Positions 11,445 through 19,983 of a stretch of DNA of 64,000 nucleotides are shown here, in pieces. Position numbers and translations under genes: made by a program. Numbering within the stretch: the first letter of the stretch is position 1; every line of letters begins with the position of its first letter. The notes under the pieces were generated by a model that was not told where the DNA came from, searched no databases, and saw nothing but the letters and a program-made list of their open reading frames with translations. Source of the stretch: Deltaproteobacteria bacterium Ga0077550 (GTDB taxonomy: Bacteria > Myxococcota_A > Polyangia > Nannocystales > Nannocystaceae); contig LNFB01000146.1 of NCBI GenBank assembly GCA_001464385.1, positions 121,829 through 185,828 on the forward strand, given 5' to 3'.

Positions 11445-12343
11445 GCCGCACGGTGTGGCCGGCGCCCGATCGATCGCGCCTGCTCGACGTCGACGGCGTC
11501 CGCGTGTTCGTCACCGACGTCGGCCCACTCGACGCCGCCGCGCCGCCGCTGGTGCTGCTGCACGACGTGCTCGGCTGCGGCCACGGCTTCGCGCAGCTGC
11601 TCGAGTCCGTGGCGCCGCAGCGCCGCTACCTCGCGATCGACCTGCCCGGCTGCGGCGAGAGCGACCGACCCGATCCCGACCGGGCCGACGGCTATCGGGT
11701 CGAGTGGCTGGCGCGGATGCTCGCCGGGGCGCTCGACGCCGCTGACATCGCGCGTTGCGAGCTGCTGGGGCAGGGGTTCGGGGCGCTCGTGGCGATGACG
11801 TTCGCCGCCGCTGCGCCCCACCGCGTTTCTCGGCTCGTGGCGTGCGGCGTGCCGCGCGACGGGGCCCACGTGGCCCACGAGCTGCGGCTGGCGGGGCTGC
11901 CGGCGATCGGCACCCGCGCGTTCGCCCGCGCCTACCGCCGCGCCGACCTCGAGCGGACGTTGCGTCGGTTCCGCGCCGCGCCGCAGACCCTGGATCCGCT
12001 CACGCTCGACGTGTACTGGGATCGCCTCGGGCGCGCCGGCGGTGTCGAGGCCACCTGCGCGATGCTGCGGGAGCTCGAGCGTGCCCCGGAGCTCGGCGAT
12101 CGCTTCGCGCCCTCCGGGGTGTCGACCGTGCTGCTCTGGGGCGATCGCGACGTCGTCGGCGAGTCGGCGCGCGCGCGGTGGTCCGAGGTGCTGCCGGCCG
12201 CAGCGGTGATCGTGGTGCCTGGCTGTGGCCACGCCGCGGTCGAGGAGCGGCCGGCCGCCGTGGCCGAGGCGCTTGGCTACGGCGACGCGGCGCCGGTCGT
12301 GGGGGCCGAGCCCGGCTCGTCGGCGAAGGACGCGGTGCCGTGA
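11441..12343 (+). CDS. Alpha/beta-hydrolase fold protein lacking the nucleophile
   Basis: A 300-residue alpha/beta-hydrolase-fold protein with the oxyanion segment LVLLHDVLGCGHGF, the DLPGCGESDRP loop, a late acid in LLWGDRDVV and a histidine in PGCGHAAVEERP. The nucleophile elbow, normally G-x-S-x-G, reads GQGFG at residues 110-114, so the serine is replaced by Gly112. The enzyme is therefore probably inactive as a hydrolase or uses another mechanism. It is coupled by 4-base overlaps to ptsI and to the peptidase gene, which suggests a retained role. The partner is unknown. Confidence 0.8.
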   Translation: MSRTVWPAPDRSRLLDVDGVRVFVTDVGPLDAAAPPLVLLHDVLGCGHGFAQLLESVAPQRRYLAIDLPGCGESDRPDPDRADGYRVEWLARMLAGALDAADIARCELLGQGFGALVAMTFAAAAPHRVSRLVACGVPRDGAHVAHELRLAGLPAIGTRAFARAYRRADLERTLRRFRAAPQTLDPLTLDVYWDRLGRAGGVEATCAMLRELERAPELGDRFAPSGVSTVLLWGDRDVVGESARARWSEVLPAAAVIVVPGCGHAAVEERPAAVAEALGYGDAAPVVGAEPGSSAKDAVP

Positions 12344-15300
12344 GCCGCGCGCGCGGGACGTCGCGCACGCGCGCCGCAGCGCTGTGGTGCGCGAGCGTCC
12401 TGCTGGTCTGGCTGTTCGGCGCGGTCGCACACGCCGGCAACCCCGACCTGCGCTGGCGCACGATCGAGACCGAGCACTTCTACGTGCACTACTTCGCCGG
12501 CGAGGAGGAGGCCGCCGAGCGCGTCGCGCTGGTCGCCGAGAACGCCTACGACGAGCTGTCGATGGGGTGGGGCCACAAGGTCTTCCTCAAGACGCACATC
12601 ACCCTGGTCGACAGCCAGGACACCGCGAACGGCCGCGCGACAGCGGTGCCGTTCCCGCAGGTCTTCGCCTACGCGACCGCCCCCGAGGCGCTCAGCGTGC
12701 TCGAGGGCTACGACGACTGGCTCGACATCCTCATCACGCACGAGCTGACCCACGTCGTGCACCTCGACACGGTGCACGGCATCTCGCGGCTGGCCAACGC
12801 GTTGCTCGGCTTCGGGGTGCTCGGGAAGGTCACCTCGCCGAACATCCTGCAGCCGCGGTGGATCGTCGAGGGCGCCGCGACGATGGAGGAGTCCAACCAC
12901 TCGAGCCAGGGCCGCCACCGCTCCGCGCAGTTCGACGCATTCATGCGCATGGCGGTGCTCGATCACCAGTTCCAGACCATCGATCAGGTGTCGAGCGGCG
13001 CCCGCATCTTCCCCCACGGCAGCAGCGTGTACCTCTACGGCGTGCACTTCATGCACTACATCGTCGCGCACTACGGGCACGACAAGCTGCGCGAGCTCAG
13101 CCACATCTACGCGAGTCAGATCGTCCCGTTCGGGATCAACCGCGCCATCAAGAAGGTCCTCGGCGTCGACTTCGGCCAGCTGTGGAAGGAGTTCAAGGCG
13201 GACACCGTGAAACGGTTCGAGGCCCAGGCCCGCCGCATCCGCGCCCGCGGGCTGCTGCAGGGCCAGCGCCTGACGTTCTCGGGCGAGGCGACGCGGTACC
13301 CCGCCTGGGCGCCCGACGACGCGTGGCTCTACTTCTACGAGGCCGACGGCCACCGCGAGGAGGGGCTGAAGCGCATCGCCGCGACCGGCGGCCGCATCCG
13401 CGAGGGGCGTGGCATCGGTCGCGCCGGGGTCGACGTCGACGTGGAGCACGTCATCGACATCGAGGACACGGCCGAGTCGTCGTTCATCGGCCACAGCGGC
13501 GACATCGTGTTCGACCAGGTCGGGGTCTACGACAACCGCTACCGCTGGAATGATCTGTGGCGCTACAACGGGGGCGACCCCAAGGACGCCGAGCAGCTCA
13601 CGTTCGGTCAGCGGGCGACCGAGCCGCACGTCTCACCCGACGGCCGCACCGTGGTGTTCCGCCGCAACGACCAGGCCCAGAGCCGGCTGGCGTTCCTGGA
13701 TCTCGCCAGCGGCGACATCGCCGAGGTGCCGCCGATCTCGCGCATCGGCCAGGTCTACACACCGCGCTACTCGCCCGACGGCAAGCACGTGGCGTTCTCG
13801 GCGTGGCGCGAGGGTGGTTACCGCGACCTCTACCTCTACGACGTGGACGCCGGCACCACGAGGCGGCTCACCGCGGATCGGCACATGGACCTGTCGCCGA
13901 GCTTCTCGCCCGACGGTCGCTACATCGTGTTCTCGAGCGATCGCGACGGCGTGTTCAACATCTACGCCCTCGAGGTCGCGACCGGCGCGCTGCGCCAGGT
14001 CAGCAACGTGCTCGGCGCGGCGTTCGAGCCGATGACCAGCAACGACGGCACCCGCATCGCGTACGTGGGCTACTCGGCCTTCGGCTACGACCTCTGGGTG
14101 ATGCCGTTCGATCCCTCGACGTGGCTCGACGTGGCGCCGTCGACCTCGTCGCTGCCGCCGGCCGAGGACCCGAAGCTGCCGCTGCCGGGGGATCGCGGGC
14201 GCCCGCTGTCGGCGTCGAGCCGGCGCTACCAGCCGATCAAGACCATGTACCCGCGCACGATCATGCCCAGCGCGCTCGACGTGGCGTCGACGTCGGCGGG
14301 GAGCGTCCTCGGGTTCGAGACCGGTGTGCAGGACGTCGTCGGGCTGCATACGCTGTCGGGTCGGTTCGACTACCTCCCGAGCGATCGCGTGGCCACGGGC
14401 GCGGTGAGCTACACCATCCGGCGCCTGTTCCCCGAGTTCTCGTTCGGCTTCAGCCGCGGCTACTCGCGGCGCGGCGGCTACTCGCGCTACGTCTTCGACC
14501 GCGCCCCCGCGCAGGGCGACAGCTACGAGGTCCGTGGCTACCGCGAGCGCGCGACGCGATTCTCCGCGAGCATGGACGTGCCGGTGCTGCGACAGGCGCG
14601 GCACACCGCCAACGCGTCGGTGACGTATCAGTTCCAGCGCATTCGCAACCTCGACGTCGGCGACGGTGGCATCGACCCCAACGCACCCGCGGCGAGCTCC
14701 CCCGAGGTCGGCGACTTCGCCCAGGTCGGCCTGCGCTTCGCCTACTCGAACGAATCGGACGGGACCAACCGCTTCTCGTACGGGGCCGAGCGCGGTCGGG
14801 CGGCGTCGGTGTCCCTGACGGTGCTAGACCGTCAGCTCGGCGGCGACTACGGTGACCTGCAGGGATCCTTCAGCTACCGCGAGTCGATCCCGATGCCGTG
14901 GCGCGGCCACCAGTCCCTCGTGCTCACGCTGCGCGGCGGCGCGTCGGCGGGCGGTGTCCGTCGCCGCGGTGCGTTCTGCGTCGGCGACTACACCTACGGC
15001 AGCGACATCTTCCGCAACATGCTGTCGCGCACCGACACCACCGCGGGGGGCTGCTCGCTGCTGCGGGGCTACGCCGGCCCGAACAACCCCACGGGCGCGA
15101 GCGTCATCGCCGGGCGCTACTTCGCCGTCGTCAGCGCGGCCTATCGCATTCCCTTGGTCGACGTCGATCGCGGGATCAGTACGCTGCCGGTGTTCTTCCA
15201 GCGCGCGGGCGTCATCCCGTTCGTCGACTGGGGCCGGGCCTTCGACGGCGGCGCGTCCATCCGCGACTTCCTCGTGAGCGCGGGGGCGACGATGCTGTTC

Positions 15301-15414
15301 GGCTTCCGGCTGGGCTACCTCGAGCCGGTCACCCTGGCGCTGCAGTACGCCCACGGCTTCGACGACGAGCTCGGCACCGACAGCTTCCGGGCCGTGGTCA
15401 CCGGTTCGTTCTGA
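12340..15414 (+). CDS. Exported peptidase-MA/propeller/beta-barrel protein
   Basis: A 1024-residue protein with three parts. After a signal peptide (AAALWCASVLLVWLFG), a gluzincin-type peptidase domain carries HELTH at 134-138 and a downstream glutamate in VEGAATMEE. The middle (~310-610) is a TolB-like propeller with repeated SPDG motifs (YSPDGKHVAFSA, FSPDGRYIVFSS). The C-terminal ~400 residues alternate polar and aromatic residues, include gly-rich turns and end in Phe, as expected of an outer-membrane barrel. It may act as a surface-anchored protease or an envelope assembly factor. It begins with a GTG overlapping the previous stop. Confidence 0.82.
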   Translation: MSRARGTSRTRAAALWCASVLLVWLFGAVAHAGNPDLRWRTIETEHFYVHYFAGEEEAAERVALVAENAYDELSMGWGHKVFLKTHITLVDSQDTANGRATAVPFPQVFAYATAPEALSVLEGYDDWLDILITHELTHVVHLDTVHGISRLANALLGFGVLGKVTSPNILQPRWIVEGAATMEESNHSSQGRHRSAQFDAFMRMAVLDHQFQTIDQVSSGARIFPHGSSVYLYGVHFMHYIVAHYGHDKLRELSHIYASQIVPFGINRAIKKVLGVDFGQLWKEFKADTVKRFEAQARRIRARGLLQGQRLTFSGEATRYPAWAPDDAWLYFYEADGHREEGLKRIAATGGRIREGRGIGRAGVDVDVEHVIDIEDTAESSFIGHSGDIVFDQVGVYDNRYRWNDLWRYNGGDPKDAEQLTFGQRATEPHVSPDGRTVVFRRNDQAQSRLAFLDLASGDIAEVPPISRIGQVYTPRYSPDGKHVAFSAWREGGYRDLYLYDVDAGTTRRLTADRHMDLSPSFSPDGRYIVFSSDRDGVFNIYALEVATGALRQVSNVLGAAFEPMTSNDGTRIAYVGYSAFGYDLWVMPFDPSTWLDVAPSTSSLPPAEDPKLPLPGDRGRPLSASSRRYQPIKTMYPRTIMPSALDVASTSAGSVLGFETGVQDVVGLHTLSGRFDYLPSDRVATGAVSYTIRRLFPEFSFGFSRGYSRRGGYSRYVFDRAPAQGDSYEVRGYRERATRFSASMDVPVLRQARHTANASVTYQFQRIRNLDVGDGGIDPNAPAASSPEVGDFAQVGLRFAYSNESDGTNRFSYGAERGRAASVSLTVLDRQLGGDYGDLQGSFSYRESIPMPWRGHQSLVLTLRGGASAGGVRRRGAFCVGDYTYGSDIFRNMLSRTDTTAGGCSLLRGYAGPNNPTGASVIAGRYFAVVSAAYRIPLVDVDRGISTLPVFFQRAGVIPFVDWGRAFDGGASIRDFLVSAGATMLFGFRLGYLEPVTLALQYAHGFDDELGTDSFRAVVTGSF

Positions 15415-15492
15415 GCCCCAAATCCTGACAATCCTCGCATTGGTGATGTAAGTCGCGCCCGGCGCCCCCGTTCGTCCCGGGGCATGGCTGCG

Positions 15493-16014
15493 TCAAAAGG
15501 CGAAACCGACGTCGAGGGCGGCCCGGACCCACGGGCCCGTGCGGGTGGCCGGGCAGGCGGCCGAGTAGGTGCAGATGGCCGGGTCGCCCCGCAGCAGCCG
15601 GCCCCATCGCAGGCCCACCGACGCGCCGGCGAAGAATGTCTTGCCGAAGCGCCAGCGCAGGCCGGCGGACAGGCCCGGGACGATCGTGGTGCGGCGGAAC
15701 AGGGGCTGCGACGCGAGCACGCTGTGCGCCAGGCCGAGGCTCGCCTCGGCGAAGAACCCGCGGAACGCCCGCGGCACCCACAGGGTCAGCGCCAGGGTCT
15801 CGGTCAGGCCCTGCAGATGCGCGTAGCCGGCGCGGGGGATGGCGTACTCGAAGCGAGCGCCGACGCTGAGCAGCCGATGGACGGCGCGGTCGTAGCCGAT
15901 GCCGATGCCGAAGCGCGGCGCGTTGACGGCGGGCGTGATCGCGATGGCGTTCTTCGGGGCGTCGACGCGGGCACCCGAGGGCGCACCGAGCATCACCGCA
16001 GCCGCGCAGAGCAT
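15493..16014 (-). CDS. Small outer-membrane beta-barrel protein
   Basis: A 173-residue protein with a short hydrophobic leader (MLCAAAVMLGAPSGA) and then alternating strands such as FGIGIGYDRAVHRLLSVGARFEYAI and ASVGLRWGRL, with a terminal GFAF. The terminal phenylalanine and strand pattern fit an eight-stranded barrel. A GTG at 16023 is an alternative start. Function is not recognisable. Its start is only 27 bases from that of the divergent peptidase lipoprotein. Confidence 0.65.
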   Translation of the reverse strand: MLCAAAVMLGAPSGARVDAPKNAIAITPAVNAPRFGIGIGYDRAVHRLLSVGARFEYAIPRAGYAHLQGLTETLALTLWVPRAFRGFFAEASLGLAHSVLASQPLFRRTTIVPGLSAGLRWRFGKTFFAGASVGLRWGRLLRGDPAICTYSAACPATRTGPWVRAALDVGFAF

Positions 16015-16041
16015 CGGAACCACGGCGCTGCAACGGCGAAG

Positions 16042-17136
16042 GTGATCGCGGGCTTTCACCTGCTGCTCTGCGTCGCGTGCAGCGAGCTGCCGGAGCTGTC
16101 GTACACCACCGACAGGCTGCGTCTCGGCGCCGCGTTCGACGAGCCGATCTGCGAGGGCACGCTGAAGGCCTTCGATGATCACGTCGGCGGCGTCGAGGAT
16201 GCGCTCGGTCAGCCGGCGAATCGCGATCCGATCGTCGTGTACTGGCTCGACGACGTCTCGGACTACTGCGGGAAGAACCGCGGCGGCTGCTTCTTCCCCG
16301 GCACGCGCGTGCTGTTCTCGACCGGGCCGAGCATCACGCACGAGCTCGTCCACGCGGTGCTCGACTCGACGGCGCACACCTACTTCGTCGAGGAGGGCCT
16401 CGCCGAGATCTACTCGGGCGTCGACGTGTTCTACGACCCGACGCCCGACGATGGCAGCTTGGCGTCGAGGCTGTCGCTGTCGCGCAGTGCGTACCGCGAC
16501 GGCAAGCTCGACTACGCCTCGGCGGCCCACTTCATGCGCTACGTCCTCGAGGAGGAGGGCGAGCTGGCGATGCACGACCTCGCGGACGTCATCGCGGGGG
16601 GCGGCTCGACGAAGGCCATCACCGCGGCGATCGAGTCGTCGTTCGACTCGACCATCGAGGAGATCGAGGGCGCGTACTTCGAGGGGGCGCCGAGCTACTT
16701 CCGCGGGTTCTCGGCGGCCGAGGTCCCGACGGTCACGGAGGTGTGGGAGGGTCGCGAGGTCCACCTCGAGTGCGACGACGACGAGACGCGAGGGCCGCTC
16801 GGGAGGGGCAACGGCGGCCTCTATCAGGTGCGTCGGGTCGCGGTGGAGCGCGGCGGTGAGGCCACGTTCTCGGTCGACGGAGACAGCGGTGGTTGGGTGA
16901 CGCTGTTCGACCCCCACGCGCGTCGCGGCATCGTCACCAACTGGGCGATGCCCGACTCCGAGGTCGATCCGGCGGGCATCACCCTGCGGCCGGGCGAGCG
17001 CGCGAAGGTCATCCTCGATCCGGGGACGTACCTGCTGGTGTACGGCGCCGACGTCGATGACACCGAGGTCGAGGCGACGCTGGTGTCGACGCCGTTGCCC
17101 CCGGTGCAGGGCGAGGGCGGTCCGGAGGCGGGCTAG
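16042..17136 (+). CDS. Peptidase-like lipoprotein with HELVH zinc motif
   Basis: A 364-residue lipoprotein. The leader MIAGFHLLLCVAC ends in a lipobox-like VAC. A zinc-binding HELVH at 100-104 is followed by a glutamate in EEGLAEI about 15-20 residues later, the HExxH...E pattern of gluzincin peptidases. The C-terminal third is beta-rich. The GTG at 16042 was chosen because it places the hydrophobic leader at the N-terminus. The substrate is unknown. It resembles the peptidase domains at 12340 and 23189 in arrangement only. Confidence 0.7.
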   Translation: MIAGFHLLLCVACSELPELSYTTDRLRLGAAFDEPICEGTLKAFDDHVGGVEDALGQPANRDPIVVYWLDDVSDYCGKNRGGCFFPGTRVLFSTGPSITHELVHAVLDSTAHTYFVEEGLAEIYSGVDVFYDPTPDDGSLASRLSLSRSAYRDGKLDYASAAHFMRYVLEEEGELAMHDLADVIAGGGSTKAITAAIESSFDSTIEEIEGAYFEGAPSYFRGFSAAEVPTVTEVWEGREVHLECDDDETRGPLGRGNGGLYQVRRVAVERGGEATFSVDGDSGGWVTLFDPHARRGIVTNWAMPDSEVDPAGITLRPGERAKVILDPGTYLLVYGADVDDTEVEATLVSTPLPPVQGEGGPEAG

Positions 17137-18701
17137 ATCCGCCCGACCCGCGCCACCGCGACCGCGATCGCCTCGATCACGTCCGACTCGGCCCCGATCG
17201 CCCCGGGCACCAGCTCGATCCGCACCCGCGGGTGCGCCTCGGCCACCCGGGCACACAGCGCCGGGATGTCGCGCTTGATGTGTCCGCCCCCCGGCGACAG
17301 GAACACCGGGATCACGCGGACGTCGAGGTGGCCCGCCGTCTCGAGATCGGTGACGGCCCGATCGAGCGACGGCGTGAGGTGATCGAGGAACGCGAGCGCG
17401 ACGTCGCGATCGGCCAGGTCCGCGCGCACACGGGCCAGGACCGCGTCGAGGGGCACGCGCCAGTCGGGATCGGGGCTGCCGTGGGCGACGAGCACCAGCG
17501 CGGGGGCGTGGCCCGACCCCGCCGCCTTCGACCCGAGCCCCGCGGCGACGAGCGTCGGCGGTGCCGAGGCGTCGACGCGGAGGTGGCCGAGGGCGCGTCG
17601 CCACGCGTAGTGCCGGCGAAGCGCCTCGAAGCCCGCGCGCCGCGGTGCGCCCGTGCGTGCGAGCGCCCGCAGGGCCGCGTCGTCGCGCTCGATCGGGTTC
17701 GCGCGGCGCAGGCACGCGGCCACGCGCGCCAGATCGCTCGGCCCCGCCGGCACCTCGACGTCGATCGGCGCGCCCGTGACGCCGTCGCCGCGCCATGGCG
17801 CGGTCACGCCGAGGTGATCGGCGAGCGCAGCGGCGATCATCGTCGTGCCGGCGAGCTTGCCCTCGAGGCTGTACCCGGCGATGTGGGGGGTCGCCAGGCG
17901 AACCCGTGGATGCAACACGATGTTGGGATCGATCTCGGGCTCGCTCGACCAGACGTCGAGCACCGCGCGGCCCGAGCGATGATCGAGCCACGCCGCGAGC
18001 GCGCGCTCGTCGACGACATCGCCGCGGCTGGTGTGGATCACCACCGCCGCGCGGCCGAGGGCGTCGAGCACGTCGCGACCGACGAGGCCGTGGGTCGCGT
18101 CGAGGCCGCCGCGCACCAGCGGCACGTGGGTGGTGAGCACGCGGGCGTCGGCGACCGCGTCGCGAAGCGGCATGAACGGCTCGTCGATCGCCAGGCGGTC
18201 CCAGGGCCGCGCGGGATCGAGGCGGCCCTCGGCGACGGCGCGCTGCAGCGGCGGATCGCACACGCGGACCTCGGCGCCGAGCGCCCGGAGGCGCACGGCG
18301 AGCCGTCGGCCCACGTGCCCGAAGCCGACGATCGCACAGGGGCCCGCGAGCAGGCTCGGATCGCGCTCGAGCGCGAGGATGTGCAGGGCGGTGACGACGT
18401 AGTCCGCGACCGCGTGGGCGTTGCAGCCCGCGGCGCTCGCGAACCGGATGTCCGCCTGCGCGAGCGCGTCGACGTCGACGTGATCGATGCCCGCGGTCGC
18501 GGTGCCCACGAAGCGCAGCCGGCTGCCTGCCACGAGCGCCGCGTCCACGCGCGTGACGGTGCGGACGACGAGGGCGTCGGCCTCGGCGACGGCGTGGCGA
18601 TCGATCGCGGTGCCCGGCAGCGCGACGACGCGACCCATCGGCCCGAAGGCCTCGGCTGCCCAGGCGATCGCGTCGTCGACGACGATGACCGGGCCGCTCA
18701 C
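17133..18701 (-). CDS. pdxB: Erythronate-4-phosphate dehydrogenase fused to a CbiX-like domain
   Basis: A 522-residue two-domain protein. Residues 1 to ~385 are a D-2-hydroxyacid dehydrogenase of the PdxB type, with NAD-binding VGFGHVGRRLAVRLRALG, the catalytic region SRGDVVDE, and the PdxB-specific PHIAGYSLEGK. PdxB makes a precursor of pyridoxal phosphate. Residues ~401-522 match the short CbiX/sirohydrochlorin-chelatase fold, with metal-ligand-type histidines in VAHGSPDPDW (H407) and GGGHIKRDIP (H474). The ~380-residue length of ordinary PdxB is exceeded by this whole domain in one uninterrupted frame. The GTG start overlaps the serA stop (GTGA). The chelatase domain could insert Co, Ni or Fe into a tetrapyrrole or only bind metal. 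Confidence 0.88.
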   Translation of the reverse strand: MSGPVIVVDDAIAWAAEAFGPMGRVVALPGTAIDRHAVAEADALVVRTVTRVDAALVAGSRLRFVGTATAGIDHVDVDALAQADIRFASAAGCNAHAVADYVVTALHILALERDPSLLAGPCAIVGFGHVGRRLAVRLRALGAEVRVCDPPLQRAVAEGRLDPARPWDRLAIDEPFMPLRDAVADARVLTTHVPLVRGGLDATHGLVGRDVLDALGRAAVVIHTSRGDVVDERALAAWLDHRSGRAVLDVWSSEPEIDPNIVLHPRVRLATPHIAGYSLEGKLAGTTMIAAALADHLGVTAPWRGDGVTGAPIDVEVPAGPSDLARVAACLRRANPIERDDAALRALARTGAPRRAGFEALRRHYAWRRALGHLRVDASAPPTLVAAGLGSKAAGSGHAPALVLVAHGSPDPDWRVPLDAVLARVRADLADRDVALAFLDHLTPSLDRAVTDLETAGHLDVRVIPVFLSPGGGHIKRDIPALCARVAEAHPRVRIELVPGAIGAESDVIEAIAVAVARVGRI

Positions 18702-19903
18702 GGGATCGCGCGGAGGTCCACCGCGATCACGTCGGGCTGCGCGCGCAGGCGATCGAGGAGCTCGGCGCTCGGCTGTCGCTCGAGGCTGATCGACGCGCAG
18801 GCCGTCTCCTGGCCCTCGAACACCACGTTCTGCATCTCCTGCACGTTCAGCTGCTCCTCGCGCAGCCCGCCCAGGATCCCCGCGAGCACGCCGACGCGAT
18901 CGCGGTGGCGCACGACGACGGCGTACCGCGCCGCGCGACCCCGCTGCAGGTTCACGGCCGAGGGGACGTTGCCGGTGCGCAGGTACTCGTCGATGATGCG
19001 CGCCGCCTCGGCCGACGTCGCGCGCTCGGCCTGCTCGGTCGAGGCGCCGATGTGCGGCGTCGCGTACAGGCCCGGGAGCTCGCGCACCGGCGAGGCGAAC
19101 GGCGCCTCGGCGCCGCTGGGCTCGTCCTCGAACACGTCGAGCGCGGCGCGGATCCTGCCCGAGCGCACGGCTTCGGCGAGCGCGCCGTCGTCGAGGACGC
19201 CGCCGCGGGCGGTGTGCACGACCAGCGCGCCGTCCTTGAGCAGCGCCAGCTCGCGGCCGCCGATGAGGTGGTGCGTGGCCTTTCCGTAGGGGACGTGGAT
19301 GCTGATGATGTCGCAGCCGCGCAGCAGGGCGTCGAGATCGGCCGCGAGCGCGACGTCGTGCGCCTCGGCGGCGGCGCGGTCGAGCGAGGGATCGAAGACC
19401 TCGACGACGAGGCCGAACGCGCGGGCCCGCGACGCGACCTCGCGGCCGATGTGGCCGAAGCCGACGAGGCCGAGGCGGCGCCCGTGGAGGCCCTCGGCCT
19501 GGCCGAAGCGCTTCTTGTTCCATAGGCCTTGGCGCATCGTCGCGACCGCGTCGGGGATGCGACGGTCGAGCGAGAGGATGAGCGCGAGCGTGAGCTCGGC
19601 GACCGCGATCGCGTTCTTGCCGGGGCAGTTGCTGACGAACACGCCGTGACGGTTCGCGGCGGTGATGTCGATGGTGTTGACGCCCGCGCCGGCGCGGACG
19701 ACGAGCCCGAGGCGCGGCGCCGCGGCGAAGGCCTCGGCGGTGACCTTGGTGGAGCGCACGACGAGGACCTCGGCGCCGGACTCCGCGAGCGCGCCGGGCA
19801 GGTCGGCGGCCTGGAGCTCGGGGCGCTCGATCACCTCGATGCCGAGATCGGCGATGGCTCGAACACCGCTCGGCGGCAGCTTGTCTGCGATGAGCACGCG
19901 CAT
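18698..19903 (-). CDS. serA: D-3-phosphoglycerate dehydrogenase
   Basis: A 401-residue enzyme that commits 3-phosphoglycerate to serine. It has the NAD loop GLVGFGHIGREVASRA, the VVHTARGGVLDD region and the PHIGASTEQAE segment with the catalytic histidine. A C-terminal ACT domain (~325-401) starts at YAVVVRHRDRVGVLAGILGG and suggests serine feedback. It heads a two-gene operon with pdxB. The two enzymes are related and are linked in metabolism through SerC, which serves both serine and vitamin B6 synthesis. Confidence 0.93.
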   Translation of the reverse strand: MRVLIADKLPPSGVRAIADLGIEVIERPELQAADLPGALAESGAEVLVVRSTKVTAEAFAAAPRLGLVVRAGAGVNTIDITAANRHGVFVSNCPGKNAIAVAELTLALILSLDRRIPDAVATMRQGLWNKKRFGQAEGLHGRRLGLVGFGHIGREVASRARAFGLVVEVFDPSLDRAAAEAHDVALAADLDALLRGCDIISIHVPYGKATHHLIGGRELALLKDGALVVHTARGGVLDDGALAEAVRSGRIRAALDVFEDEPSGAEAPFASPVRELPGLYATPHIGASTEQAERATSAEAARIIDEYLRTGNVPSAVNLQRGRAARYAVVVRHRDRVGVLAGILGGLREEQLNVQEMQNVVFEGQETACASISLERQPSAELLDRLRAQPDVIAVDLRAIP

Positions 19904-19983
19904 GGACGACCGATATCACGGTGGCCCTGGGCGCGCGAGCGGGGCGATGGTCGGCGCGCTGGCGCGCGGACGCCCGAGGCGCT

